Shown: positions 14,075 to 28,948 of the stretch, one piece after another
How positions within the stretch are numbered: position 1 is the stretch's first letter
Layout: each line of letters starts with the position of its first letter
Assembly: GCA_963770865.1 (NCBI GenBank)
Contig: CAVYRD010000008.1
Span: 62,001 to 126,000 of the forward strand
Length of the DNA stretch: 64,000 nt
Source of the DNA: Miltoncostaea sp963770865
Lineage (GTDB): Bacteria; Actinomycetota; Thermoleophilia; Miltoncostaeales; Miltoncostaeaceae
Reading direction: 5' to 3'
Notes under the pieces: model-generated
Seen by the model: the letters and a program-made list of their open reading frames with translations, nothing else
Database searches by the model: none
Told to the model about the DNA's origin: nothing
Translations under genes and position numbers: made by a program

Positions 14075-14601
14075 TCTGCGTTCCTCGGGACGAAGGTGAG
14101 CTCGGACGCGACGCGCGCCCGGGCCCGGTGGAGCCGGCTGGTGATCGTGGCCTCGCGGACGCCGAGCGCGGCGCCGGCCTCGCCGTACGAGAGGCCCGCG
14201 ACATCAACGGCGACGAGGGCCTCGCGGAACGGCTCGGGCAGGCGCGCGATGGCCGCGAACAGCTCGCGCGCGTCGATCGCGGCCTCCGGGTCCCAGGTCC
14301 CGCGGTCGTCGGCCAGGCCGGGGCGGTCGTCGAGCGGGACCTCCTCGGGCCGACGCCCACCCGCGCGCAGCCGGCTCACGTGGGTGTTGCGCAGCACCCG
14401 CAGCAGGTAGCCGATGTCGTCCTCGCGCCGCAGCCAGCGCGGGCGCGCCAGCACGCGGGCGTAGGTCTCCTGCACCAGGTCCTCCGCGTCCTCGCGGCGG
14501 CCGCAGAGGCCCCACGCCGCGCGGAAGAGGCGGTCGACGTGGTCGCCGAGGCGATCCGGCTCGAGCCGGTGCGGCGGGAGCGGGGATTCGGTGCCGTCCA
14601 T
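14071..14601 (-). CDS. ECF-type RNA polymerase sigma factor
   Basis: 176 residues. Region 2 is seen in LFRAAWGLCGRREDAEDLVQ (about 25-45), and region 4 in LPEPFREALVAVDVAGLSYG through VREATITSRLHRAR (about 125-165). ATG 14601 is chosen because TACAGT lies seven bases upstream. It overlaps the downstream anti-sigma gene by four bases. Targets are not evident in the window. Confidence 0.9.
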   Translation of the reverse strand: MDGTESPLPPHRLEPDRLGDHVDRLFRAAWGLCGRREDAEDLVQETYARVLARPRWLRREDDIGYLLRVLRNTHVSRLRAGGRRPEEVPLDDRPGLADDRGTWDPEAAIDARELFAAIARLPEPFREALVAVDVAGLSYGEAGAALGVREATITSRLHRARARVASELTFVPRNAE

Positions 14602-14608
14602 CTCGGCC

Positions 14609-14614
14609 ACTGTA
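14609..14614 (-). promoter_or_regulatory. leaderless -10 element of the ECF sigma gene
   Basis: On the minus strand TACAGT is followed by seven bases and then the ATG at 14601. No ribosome-binding sequence is present. Confidence 0.5.
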
Positions 14615-14731
14615 GGGCGCACTCCCACAAGACGGGAGACGCCCATGGGCGCCGGATCCTTCCCGGCCCTCGGGCCTACTGGGTACGCGAGTCGCGCCCG
14701 GCCCCGCCGAGGACGGCGATGGCAGAGCGCG

Positions 14732-14747
14732 GACGCCCCGTCGGGCG

Positions 14748-14749
<2 letters not shown>
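14732..14749 (-). terminator. hairpin at the end of treS-mak
   Basis: GACGCCC, loop CGTC, GGGCGTC: a perfect 7-bp stem overlapping the treS-mak stop codon. Probably a terminator between it and the sigma gene. Confidence 0.5.
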
Positions 14750-18102
<3,353 letters not shown>

Positions 18103-18110
18103 CGGGCGTG

Positions 18111-18116
18111 ATGCTA
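18111..18116 (-). promoter_or_regulatory. leaderless -10 element of treS-mak
   Basis: TAGCAT on the minus strand is followed by eight bases and the ATG at 18102. Confidence 0.5.
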
Positions 18117-18175
18117 CCCAAGGTCCCGCGCACGGGAACCGCGCACGATCGGCGCCGACGGGGCATCATCCAGGG

Positions 18176-19513
18176 ATGGGAGAGATCCAGCGCACCTACC
18201 GCGGCTCGGCCGTCCGCCCCGAGGAGGAGCTCCAGCGGCGCGGCCCCGAGCGCGCGATCGTCATCGCCTCGCTCCCGCGGGAGGGCGACGAGCAGGACGA
18301 CCGCCTGCGCGAGCTGGGCGAGCTGCTGCGCACCGCCGGGGCCGAGGTGATCGAGACGATCGTCCAGCACCGGGAGCGGCCGATGCCGCGCACCTACCTG
18401 GGCACCGGCAAGCTCGAGGAGCTGAAGGGGCTGGTGGAGCGGCTGAAGCCCGACCTGGTCGCCGCCGAGGGATCGCTGTCGGCCGGCCAGCAGCGATCGC
18501 TGGAGGACCGCCTGAAGACGCGCGTCGTTGACCGCACCGCCGTGATCCTCGACATCTTCGCCCAGCATGCCCGCTCGGCCGAGGGCAAGCTGCAGGTCGA
18601 GCTCGCGCAGCTCGAGTACTCCTACGCCCGCCAGGAGGGCCTCTGGCAGCACCTCGAGCGCCTCGGCGGCGGCGTCGGCACCCGCGGCCCCGGCGAGAGC
18701 CAGCTCGAGTCCGACCGGCGCCTGGTGCGCAACCGCATGGCCACGCTGCGCCGGCGCCTGCGCGAGGTGGCCCGCGCCCGCGAGACCCAGCGCGAGAGGC
18801 GCATCGCCTCCCCCATCCCGCGCGTGGCGCTGGCCGGCTACACCAACGCCGGCAAGTCGAGCCTGATGAACGCGCTGACCGGCGCCGGGGTCTCCGTGGA
18901 CGACGCCCTGTTCGAGACGCTCGACCCCACCACCCGCCGCATCGCCTGCGACGGCCACGAGGTGCTGCTGTCGGACACCGTCGGCTTCATCCGCCACCTG
19001 CCCCACCAGCTCGTCACGGCGTTCTCGGCCACCCTCGAGGAGGCGCGCGAGGCCGACCTCATCCTCCACGTGGCCGACGCCTCCGAGCCGGACGCGCGCC
19101 GTGCCGCCCGGGCCGCGGCGGTGGACGAGGTCCTGGGTGAGATCGGCGCCGGCGACGTGCCGCGCCTGCTGGTGCTGAACAAGATCGACCTGGTCGACGA
19201 CGAGGAGCGCCGCGCGCTGCGCTTCCGCCACCCGGACGCGGTTCAGGTCTCGGCCGTCACCCGCGAGGGCCTCGACGACCTCTCGACGCTGCTCGCCGGC
19301 GCGGCCCGGACCCGCCTCACCAGCCTGGACGTGACGATCCCCTACGCCGACTCGGGCCTGGTCGCGGCGATATACGCCGACGGCAGCGAGGTGACCCAGG
19401 AGCCCACGGACGAGGGCGTCCGCGTGCGGGCCCTGATGCCGCCGGCCGCGGCGGCGAGGATCCGCGCCACGCTGAACGGGGGCAGGTGGCCGGAGGGGGG
19501 CCGCCCCGGGTGA
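18176..19513 (+). CDS. hflX: GTPase HflX, ribosome-associated
   Basis: 445 residues. The N-terminal HflX domain carries MPRTYLGTGKLEEL and the GGVGTRGPGESQLESDRR signature (about 160-180). It is followed by the G domain with G1 GYTNAGKSS (about 221-229), G3 DTVGF and G4 NKID. HflX splits stalled 70S ribosomes under stress. ATG 18176 is chosen because homologues start just before the first beta strand and no upstream start has a signal. Divergent from treS-mak. Confidence 0.94.
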   Translation: MGEIQRTYRGSAVRPEEELQRRGPERAIVIASLPREGDEQDDRLRELGELLRTAGAEVIETIVQHRERPMPRTYLGTGKLEELKGLVERLKPDLVAAEGSLSAGQQRSLEDRLKTRVVDRTAVILDIFAQHARSAEGKLQVELAQLEYSYARQEGLWQHLERLGGGVGTRGPGESQLESDRRLVRNRMATLRRRLREVARARETQRERRIASPIPRVALAGYTNAGKSSLMNALTGAGVSVDDALFETLDPTTRRIACDGHEVLLSDTVGFIRHLPHQLVTAFSATLEEAREADLILHVADASEPDARRAARAAAVDEVLGEIGAGDVPRLLVLNKIDLVDDEERRALRFRHPDAVQVSAVTREGLDDLSTLLAGAARTRLTSLDVTIPYADSGLVAAIYADGSEVTQEPTDEGVRVRALMPPAAAARIRATLNGGRWPEGGRPG

Positions 19514-19574
19514 GGGGACGCGCCACCTAGGGTCCCTACCGGCGGGCGCGGGAGGGGCGCAGACTCGCAGGATC

Positions 19575-20985
<1,411 letters not shown>

Positions 20986-21095
20986 GCCGGCGCGCACCCG
21001 CGTCCGCCGCCGGGTTCCTCTTGCGACACCGGCTGGTCTGTACGCTCCATCCGTGCGGAGCGATCGATGACCGCACCGAGGAGGGCTGGAGGCGA

Positions 21096-22541
21096 GTGAG
21101 CGCCGTCCACGCACTGACCGCCGCCGTCGGCGACTTCCCCTCTCAGCTCCTGCCCGCGCGGAGCCAGATGGCCTTCACGCTCGGCGTCCACGTCATCCTC
21201 GTGCCATTGGGGGTGGTGTTCCCCCTCCTGATGCTGCTCGCCAACTACCTGGGGCTGCGCCGGGACGACGCCGACTACATGCGGTTGGCCGAGCGGTGGT
21301 CGAAGGTCGCCGCCGTGACCTTCGCCGTCGGCGCCGTCACCGGGACCGTCCTGAGCTTCGAGATGGGGACTTGGCCGGGCATGTTCGACCGGTTCGGCGA
21401 CGTGATCGGCCTCGCGTTCGCGCTCGAGGGGATCTTCTTCTTCCTGGAGGCGATCTTCATCTCGATCTACATCTTCGGGTGGAAGCGACAGAGCCCGTGG
21501 GCGCACTTCTGGAGCGGCGTGCCGATCCCCCTGTGCGGGCTGGGCGGCGCCTTCATGGTCCTGTCGGCCAACGCCTGGATGAACCAGCCCGGCGGCTTCA
21601 CGATTGACGCCGCGGGCGAGGTCACGAGCGTCGATGTCTGGTCCGCGATCTTCAACGACGCGGTCGGCTACGAGTTCGCCCACATGTACGTGGCCGACGT
21701 TCATCTGCGCCGGGTTCCTGGTGGCGTCGGTCTACGCGGTCGGAATGCTTCGCGGACGGCGCGATCGCTACCACCGCCTCGGGATTCCTGCTGCCGTTCA
21801 CCATCGCGGCCATCGCGATGCCGATCCAGATGTTCGTGGGGGACTTCGTCGCGCGCGCGGTCTACAACGATCAGCCGATCAAGTTCGCCGCGCTCGAGCT
21901 CAACGCCACGACGGGACCCGACAAGCCCGAGATCATCCTGGGACACCTGAACGACGACGGAACCGTGAGCGGAGGCCTGAAGATCCCCGGCCTCGCCTCA
22001 ATCCTGAGCGATCCCTCGACCGGCACGGCGACGGTGGTCACCGGGCTCGACTCGGTCCCGCCCGAGGACCGGCCCGACCGTGACGGCGACCAACATGGTC
22101 CACCTGGCCTGGGACGTCATGATCGGCCTCGGAACGGCGCTCCTGTTCCTGGCGATCTGGTTCGCGGTGCTGTGGTGGCGCCGCCGGGCGGGGATCGCGA
22201 CGAGCACGTGGTTCCTGCGCGCCGCGGCCATCGCCCCGATCGGCGCGTACCTGGCACTGGAATCCGGCTGGATCGCGACCGAGGTGGGGCGCCAGCCGTG
22301 GGTGGTCTACGAGATCCTGCGCACCGCAGGACGCGGTCACCGACGCCCCCGCCGCCCTCGTGTGGACCTCGTTCCTCGTCGATCATCGTGCTCTACACCG
22401 CTGCTCGCCGTGGCCTCGGTGCTCGTGATCCGCGCGATGACGCGGCGCTGGCGCGACGGCGAGGTTGACGACTCGGCGGTGCCGTACGGCCCCCGCGAGG
22501 GCGTCCCTCCCCTCGCGCCCGGCCCGGGGGCGGCCCCGTGA
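21096..22541 (+). pseudogene. cydA: cytochrome bd ubiquinol oxidase subunit I, frameshifted
   Basis: Membrane haem protein that oxidises quinol and reduces oxygen. Begins with LLPARSQMAFTLGVHVILVPLG (first helix, with the haem b595 histidine). It continues with EGIFFFLEAIFISIYIFGW and GYEFAHMYVA, and in other frames with DFVARAVYNDQPIKFAALE, WFLRAAAIAPIGAYLALESGW and DAPAALVWTSFLV. At least four frame changes occur (about 21,690, 21,780, 22,070, 22,330). GTG 21096 follows a GGAGG sequence. The stop overlaps the cydB start as GTGA. Confidence 0.85.
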
Positions 22542-23620
22542 GCGCGGCGGACGGCTGCATCGCGGTCCTGGGGGTGGGGGTGCTGCTCTACGCGCTCCTG
22601 GGCGGCGCGGACTTCGGGGCCGGCTTCTGGGACCTGACGGCGGGCGGGGCCGAGCCGGGGCGAGCGGCCGCGCGCGCTGATCGACCGGTCCATCGGGCCG
22701 GTGTGGGAGGCCAACCACGTCTGGCTGATCTTCTGCATCGTCGTCCTCTGGACGGCCTTCCCGCCGGCCTACTCGGCCGTCTTCTCGACGCTGGTGATCC
22801 CGCTGACCCTGGCGGCGCTGGGGATCGTCCTGCGCGGCGCGGGCTTCGCCTTCCGCAAGGTCTCCACACGCCTGGGCGTCCGCCGGCGTCTACGGGGCCA
22901 CCTTCGCCGCCGCCTCGGTGCTGACGCCGTTCTTCCTGGGCGCGGTGCTGGGCGGGATCGCCTCGGGGCGGGTGCCGCCCGGGGAACGCGGCGGGCGACC
23001 TCTGGACGAGCTGGCTCAACCCGAGCGGGGTCGCCGTCGGGGCCCTCGCGGTGGCGGTCTGCGCCTACCTGGCGGCGGTGTACCTGATCGTCGACGCCCG
23101 CCACCTCGGGCGACGCCGGCCTCGAGCGCTACTTCACGCGGCGCGCCCTCGGGCGCCGGCGTCGCCGCCGGGATCCTCGCCGCGGTCGGGGATCCTCGTG
23201 CTGCGCTCCGACGCGTCGCGGACCTACGACCGCCTCGATCGGCGAAGCGCTGCCGCTCGTGCTCGCATCGGCCGCCTGCGGGATCGCGGTGCTCGTGCTG
23301 CTGACGCTCGGCCGGCCACGCGGGACCCGGATCCTGGCGGCGGCGGCGGTCGCGGCCGTGATCGGCGCCTGGGGGGTCGCCCAGTGGCCGTACATGCTGC
23401 CGGAGACCCTCACGGTGGACGCGGCGGCGGGCGACTCCTCGACGCTCGCGTGGGTCCTCACCGTGTTCATCGTCGCGATCGTGCTGGTGATCCCGTCGAT
23501 GCTTCCTGCTCTTCGTGCTGGATCAGCGCAGCCGCCTCGAGGAGGTCGACGAGGCCGAAGCCACGAAGGTCCCAGAGGGGCGAGCTCGGCCATCCGCTCG
23601 CTGCGAATCATCGCGATGCG
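22538..23620 (+). pseudogene. cydB: cytochrome bd ubiquinol oxidase subunit II, frameshifted
   Basis: Recognised from LYALLGGADFGAGFWDLTAGG, SIGPVWEANHVWLIFCIVVLWTAFPPAY (split by a frame change), VLTPFFLGAVLGGIASG, AYLAAVYLIVDARHLG and the C-terminal LVIPSMLLLFVLDQ. Five or more frame changes over 1.1 kb. The 3' end is blurred: reading continues past LEEVDEAEATKVPEG into sequence with no similarity to CydB. Confidence 0.82.
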
Positions 23621-23709
23621 GCGTCCTCGGCACGGAGGAGATGTCGATCACGATCGCACCTCGCCCTGGCGATCATTGCTCGCGGGCCGCGAGCTGGGTG
23701 CCGAAACGC

Positions 23710-24030
23710 TCTCATGTTGATGGGATGACCTTGTCGAAGTCGGACTCAGTCTGTCGAGGATGCCCGTGCGGGTCTCGATGCCGGCTGTTGACATGGTGAC
23801 GCGCCCGAAGCCCGGCGGCGCGGCGTCGACTGCAGATCGGCGACTTGCTGACGTCGGCGATACGCCGATCGGCCCGCTCGCCGAGGGCCACGACCTTGGA
23901 GCTGCCTCGTGGCCTCGGGGTGGGAGACGTAGTCGATGAAGGATCGATGTTGCCTCGCGGCGAGGAACGATCGCATGCCGATGCCGCTGTTGCCGCCGGT
24001 GACGATGGCGCACTTGCCGGTGAGGCTCAT
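23710..24030 (-). pseudogene. short-chain dehydrogenase remnant
   Basis: Begins with a perfect SDR N-terminus, MSLTGKCAIVTGGNSGIG. It then jumps to pieces of the middle of an SDR in other frames: KVVALGERADRRIADV, then VNSAGIETRTGIL and SDFDKVIPINM. About half of the expected 250 residues are missing, including the YxxxK active site. This is a real deletion remnant, not only an indel problem. Confidence 0.65.
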
Positions 24031-24062
24031 CTGCGCGACTCCTTGTCTCGGGACGGGTTGGT

Positions 24063-24290
24063 TCAGGTGGAGGGTCGTGGGTGCAGCGACATCGGCTCGG
24101 GCCGGCGCCCCGCCACGACGAAGGACAGTAGCCCCATCGCCGCGGCCAGCACGGCGGTCAGGCCGAGGATCGTCGAGAGGCTGACGCCGGCGCTCTCGAC
24201 GGGGCCGGCACCGAAGGCGGCGAGCCCGTAGCCGAGCACAACGGCGGAGTCGGCCTGCCGGCGATCCTGCCGTCTGCGGGGCGCGACCGC
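24063..24290 (-). pseudogene. C-terminal remnant of an MFS-type transporter
   Basis: About 65 residues read VLGYGLAAFGAGPVESAG, then SLSTILGLTAVLAAAMGLLSFVVAG and a short polar tail: the last helices of a 12-helix transporter. The rest of the gene is absent, and the preceding sequence is the 3' end of the GMC gene. Truncated, non-functional. Confidence 0.5.
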
Positions 24291-24294
24291 GTGG

Positions 24295-25629
24295 CTATGC
24301 CAGCCGCCCGGACAGGTGCTCTCCGACGCGGATCGCGTTCGCGATCGCCGTGAGGGCGGGGTTCACCGCTCCGATGCTCGGGAAGAAGCTGGTGTCCACG
24401 ACGTACAGGTTGTCGAGCTCGTGGGCCTTGCAGCCGGGGTCGAGCACGGAGGTGGCCGGGTCGGTGCCGAACCGGCAGGTGCCGGCCTGGTGCCCCACTC
24501 CCGCGATCCCGACGTCCTGCTTGAGGTAGTAGTTGCGCTCGCGGATGTGGTGCTCGGCCATCCCGACGTGGTTGAGGATCTTCTTGAGCTCGCCGTAGAG
24601 GCGCTCCGCGGACCGGTCGTTGGTGGAGCGATACGCCAGGTGGATGGAGCCCGAGCCGTCGACCGTGACGCGGTTCTCCGGCAGCGGGAGGTCCTCGGTG
24701 GTCAGCCATGAGCGAGGGCGGCGAACTGCCTCGAGGCTGAGCCGCGGGGCGAGCCTGGTCATCGCCGGGCGCTCGGCAGCGGTATGTCGGCTGGGACTTG
24801 CGCCACCAGGTCTGGATGTTGCGCATGGGCCAGTTCGTGGTGTCGCCGTCGAAGTAGAATTGAGGCCGAGGCGGTAGGAGCGTGTCGTTGGGTCGAGCGC
24901 GGCGACGGGCGTTCTGGCGGTCGCGGCGCAGGTCCTCGCGGCAGCGCGTCAGATCCCGCTGGCCATCCCGCTCGGGGCTCGGTGGCACGCAGAAGGTCGA
25001 CGCGCCCGACCGAAGAGGCGCACACGTCGGCGGTCATCGCGGCGGTCGGTCTTGATGCGGTCGCCGGGTCGCACCGGGGTGAGCGAGGGGGCCACCACGC
25101 CGCAGGGCACCCGCATGCGGCACAGCAGGCGGTAGAGGTCGTCGGAGATCCGCTGGATCCGCGGCTCGTGCGAGACCGCCGGGAAGGGGTCTGCCTGCTC
25201 CAGTGGCCCTCGGTGGGGTCTTCGCCGTGCTCGCCGTGGACCTGGTAGAGCCACTCGGCCCTGGTGTAGTAGGGCTCGAGATCGTCGTAGGTGATGGGCC
25301 AGGCCGGCGAAACGCCGTGACGTGCCGCACCTCGCCGAGATCCTGGGGGCGCATCCGGTAGAGGGCCGCCCGTACAGCTTGGTCGCCCCGCCGACGAAGT
25401 AGTGCACCTGGGGCTGGAACGCCCTGCCGTCCGCGTCGTACCAGGTCTCCGCGGAGACGTAGCGGTTCTTCTCGAAGACCTCCGCGACGTTCCAGTTCTC
25501 CATCTCCCGCGGCAGGTAGTCGCCGCGCTCGAGCAGGAGGATGCGCGTGCCGCTGGGGGCGAGGGTGTGCGCGAGGGCCCCTCCGCCGGCACCGCTTCCG
25601 ACGATGATCACGTCGTATCGCTCAGGCAC
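24295..25629 (-). pseudogene. GMC-family FAD oxidoreductase, frameshifted with central loss
   Basis: The N-terminus holds the FAD dinucleotide fold YDVIIVGSGAGGGALAHTLA and LLLERGDYLPRE. The C-terminus holds GAGVGHQAGTCRFGTD-type sequence (GVGHQAGTCRFGTDPATS) and NLYVVDTSFFPSIGAVNPALT, the GMC C-terminal domain with the catalytic His. Several frame changes occur between 24,760 and 25,400. The central part looks 60-80 residues short of homologues. The GTG start overlaps the end of the NADH dehydrogenase gene. Substrate unknown (sugar or alcohol). Confidence 0.75.
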
Positions 25630-26948
25630 GGGGGCCCTCCTCGGTGCTCGGCGTGGACGACTCTCCGCCCCACTCGATCCGCGGGGCATCGGTGCGGTCG
25701 AGCGACTGGGAGGCCCGCCCGGGTGAGAAGTAGTCCCAGGCCCAGTCCACGAACGCGTCAACCTTGGGCCGGACCCCGGTCATGAGCGTCGCGTGCACCC
25801 CGAGCCACATCAGGAAGGCGGCCGTCCCATCGACCTCGTGGCGCCCCTTGCCGACCTCCGCCACGGCCGAATTGTGGCCGATCATCGCCATGATCCCCTT
25901 GTCCTTGTAGCGGAAGGGCCTGCGCCCGCTTGCCCGCGATCCCCGCGACGATGTTCCCGGCCGCCCATCGGCCGGACTGCAGCGCCACGGATCCGAGTTG
26001 CGGCAGGGGCGCCCCGTCCGGGCCGGGGATGTTGGCGAGGTCCCCCAGCACGTACACCCCCGGGTATCCCGCGACGGTCAGGTCCGGCTCCACGTCGACC
26101 CGACCTCCCCGGCCGGTCGCCAGCCCGCTGACCGCGGCCAGCGGCGCCGGCGCGATGCCTCCGCCCCAGATCACCGTCCTGGTGGGGATGCGCGACCCGT
26201 CAGAGAGCGCGACATGCCCGGGGCCGACCTCCTCGACCCCGGTCCCGAGCCGGATCTCCACGCCGCGCCGCTCGAGCGCGGACGACGCGAAGTCGTGGGC
26301 GTGCTGCGAGAAGGGGCCGAGCACCGCGTCGCCGTGGTCGACGATCACGACCTTCGCAGCCGAGACGTCGAGGCCCGGGTACTCGACGGGCATCGTGTGC
26401 GTGATCATCTCGGAGAGGGCGCCCGCGATCTCCGTTCCCGTCGCCCCGGCTCCGACGACCACGAAGCTCAGCGCGCCCTCGCCGACGAGCGACGGGTCGC
26501 GATGCGCCGCGTCGAACACCTCCAGGATCTGGCGGCGCAGCCTGTCGGCGTTCTCGACCGTGTAGAGCGGGAAGGAGTGCTCGGCGGCGCCGGGGGTCTT
26601 GAAGAACCGGGCGCGCGAGCCGGCGGCAAGCACAAGGGCGTCACCCGCGAAGCTGCGCCCGTCGCCGACGGTGACCGTCCGCGCGGCGGCGTCGGCCGAT
26701 TCCACCTCGGCGAGCACCACCTCCACGTTCGGGTGCGCGTGGAACAGCTCGTGGAGTGAGAAGGCGACGTCGGCCCGCGCGAGCTGACAGGTCGCCACCT
26801 GATAGAGGAGCGGCTGGAACTGGTGGTAGTCGTTGCGGTCGATGAGGGTGACGTGAACCTCGTCGTGCTTCGCGAGGGCGCGTGCGCAGCCGAGCCCCGC
26901 GAAGCCCGCTCCGACGATCACCACCCTCGCCGTGCGCCCCCCGCTCAC
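25622..26948 (-). pseudogene. type II NADH dehydrogenase-like flavoprotein, one frameshift
   Basis: About 441 residues. FAD fold ARVVIVGAGFAGLGCARALA at the N-terminus, QPLLYQVATCQLA, a second dinucleotide fold FVVVGAGATGTEIAGAL (about 163-179), and VYVLGDLANIPG. The C-terminal membrane-binding part (KDKGIMAMIGHNSAVAEV, FLMWLGVHATLMTG) is in another frame after about 25,918. Length is one base over a multiple of three. Passes electrons from NADH to quinone without pumping, and so pairs with the bd oxidase nearby. Confidence 0.85.
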
Positions 26949-27180
26949 CGTGCACCCTCCGCCGGCCCGGGTCCTGCGCCGGGCGGCCCCGCGGGCTCGC
27001 GAGCACCGCCGTCGGGTCGGATCACTGCGCTGATGGCGGAGCGATGGGCGGGTGTTCGGGCACGGCGAGGCCTTCCCTGACGGCGACCCCGCGACCGTAT
27101 TCCCTCAGGCGGTCCGGAGGGAAGAAGGAGTTACACCGAGGTGAGGGAGCCGCCTCGACAGCCCGCCGCGTGCAGCCGTC

Positions 27181-28188
27181 TCAGCGGATGTAGACCGGCG
27201 TCCCGATGTCCACGAGGTCGTAGAGGCGCTCGGCGTCGTGGATGTACATGCGGATGCAGCCGTGCGACGCGCGGGAGCCGATGGAGCAGGACTGCGGCGT
27301 GCCGTGCATCCCGATGCCGGGCGCCGAGGTGCCCATCCAGCGGGTGCCCAGCGGGTTGTTGACGCCCGGCGGGACCGGTCCCAGGCCGGCGGCCCACGGC
27401 GAGTCGGGCGGGAACCAGGTCGGGTTCGTCTGCTTCTGGATGACGTGGTAGTCGCCGGTCGGCGTCGGGTGCTCCGGCGAGCCGACGGCGATCGGGAACG
27501 TGATCTTCTTGCCGGCCTTCCACCAGGTGAGGCGGAAGTTGCCGCGGTCCACGATCACGACCGGCCCGACCGAGGTGACGGACGGGATCAGGCGCTTGGT
27601 CGCGAGCGCGACCTTCGGCACGTCGCGGAAGAGGATCGCGTGCTCGACGGACGTCGCCGACTTCGCGACGTCGATCGCGATGCCGATGCGGGCCTTGGTG
27701 ACGACCGGGGTGACGCCCTTGAGGCGCAGCGTCGCGTCGCGCGCGGGCACGTCGTACGTGGCCGCACGCGCGTCGAGCGCCGCCATCAGGCGCTTGCGGT
27801 TGACCTTCTCCTTGAGCGGGACGGTGACGCCCTCGGCGGGGACGGTCTTGCTGCGGCCGTAGAGCAGCGCGACCTGGACGGCGTAGTCCACCTTCGCGAC
27901 GTAGCCGACCTTGACCGCGTCGATCTTCAGGTTGCGCCCGCGGAACGTGACGAGCACGGGGGCGCGGCGCGGCACGACGTGGTTGGCGATGACCGCCTGG
28001 CGGGCGGCCGCCTGGTCGAGGCCGCCCACGGCGACGTCGGCGATCGAGACGTCGGGCGCGATGACGCCCGGCGCGAGGGCCGGGGCCGGCGTCGTGGTGC
28101 CCGGATCCTGGGCGAGCGCCGTCGCGGACATGAGGCCCGCCACCCCTGCGGCGGCCACCGCGGCCAGTGCCGATCGCCAGCTGATCAT
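27181..28188 (-). CDS. L,D-transpeptidase (YkuD) with peptidoglycan-binding-like domain
   Basis: 335 residues, secreted: signal peptide MISWRSALAAVAAAGVAGLM cut near ALA-Q. Residues 45-210 form a VanW-associated/PG_binding_4-like region. The YkuD domain is C-terminal, with IGMHGT and catalytic Cys311 in SRASHGCIRM. Such enzymes make 3-3 crosslinks in peptidoglycan. The ATG has GGGGGAA upstream. It lies directly behind the flagellar operon tail on the same strand but has its own spacing of 62 bases, so co-expression is uncertain. Confidence 0.92.
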   Translation of the reverse strand: MISWRSALAAVAAAGVAGLMSATALAQDPGTTTPAPALAPGVIAPDVSIADVAVGGLDQAAARQAVIANHVVPRRAPVLVTFRGRNLKIDAVKVGYVAKVDYAVQVALLYGRSKTVPAEGVTVPLKEKVNRKRLMAALDARAATYDVPARDATLRLKGVTPVVTKARIGIAIDVAKSATSVEHAILFRDVPKVALATKRLIPSVTSVGPVVIVDRGNFRLTWWKAGKKITFPIAVGSPEHPTPTGDYHVIQKQTNPTWFPPDSPWAAGLGPVPPGVNNPLGTRWMGTSAPGIGMHGTPQSCSIGSRASHGCIRMYIHDAERLYDLVDIGTPVYIR

Positions 28189-28250
28189 CCGTTCCCCCGT
28201 CGCCCGCCGTTCGCCTGAGACGGGCGATGCTAGCGGAGGGGGCGGTCGTC

Positions 28251-28907
28251 TCACCCGCCGGGCGGGTGCGGGATGTCGCTGCGGACCAGGCGCCCCGTCG
28301 AGGCCACCCGGGCGAGGGCCACGTCGCCCCGGCGGCCGGCCGCGGCGCGGCGGGCGAAGGTCATCGCGGCGCGCCCGTCGGCGTCGAGCGCGAGGGCCGT
28401 GACGGCGTCGAGCGGGACGGGGCCGTAGACGCCCACCAGCAGCAGCTCCCCCGCAGCGCCGTGCTCGGCCTGCACCCGCGACCACGCCGCGGCGAGCCGC
28501 TCGCGGCCGAGCTCGGGCCACGGAACGCGGGGGCGCCGGACGGTGCGCAGGCGGGCGCCCTCCCCTGCCGAGCGCACCGCGTGCGCGCGGGGGGTCGCGA
28601 GCGGGCGACGCCGGTGCCCGCGCAGGCGCGGCAGAGGCGTCGCGGCGCGCGGCGTGACGACCAGCGCGGCGGCGACGCGGCCGGCGGCCGGCGCGGGCGG
28701 GGCGACGTCGGCGACGCGGGTGGTGGTGGCGAGGGCCTCCGGCCCGCAGCGGCGCGCCCCGGTGGCGGGCGGCGGGCTGGCGCGGACGTCCACGCCGGGG
28801 GCCAGCGACGGCGCGAGGACCGCCGGGGTCGGCTGCTCGGGCGCGTGCGCGGCCGTGCCGATCGGCGGGACCGTGTGGGCGGAGCTCGACGCGCCGAGGC
28901 GCGCCAC
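28251..28907 (-). CDS. uncharacterised Ala/Pro-rich protein, flhF operon tail
   Basis: 218 residues, not recognised. The N-terminal half is low-complexity (Ala, Pro, Arg). The C-terminal 80 residues look folded: LLLVGVYGPVPLDAVTALALDADGRAAMTFARR. GTG 28907 is used. An earlier CTG overlapping the upstream stop as CTGA would add LSARASSPVEEIRRL. Last of four coupled unknown genes behind flhF. Confidence 0.6.
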   Translation of the reverse strand: MARLGASSSAHTVPPIGTAAHAPEQPTPAVLAPSLAPGVDVRASPPPATGARRCGPEALATTTRVADVAPPAPAAGRVAAALVVTPRAATPLPRLRGHRRRPLATPRAHAVRSAGEGARLRTVRRPRVPWPELGRERLAAAWSRVQAEHGAAGELLLVGVYGPVPLDAVTALALDADGRAAMTFARRAAAGRRGDVALARVASTGRLVRSDIPHPPGG

Positions 28908-28948
28908 CAGCCGCCGGATCTCCTCGACGGGCGACGAGGCCCGCGCGC

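Noticed and set aside
26949..27180. A small gene between the NADH dehydrogenase and the L,D-transpeptidase
   Set aside because: Open frames here are short, Arg-rich and lack start signals. It is best seen as the upstream region of the dehydrogenase gene.
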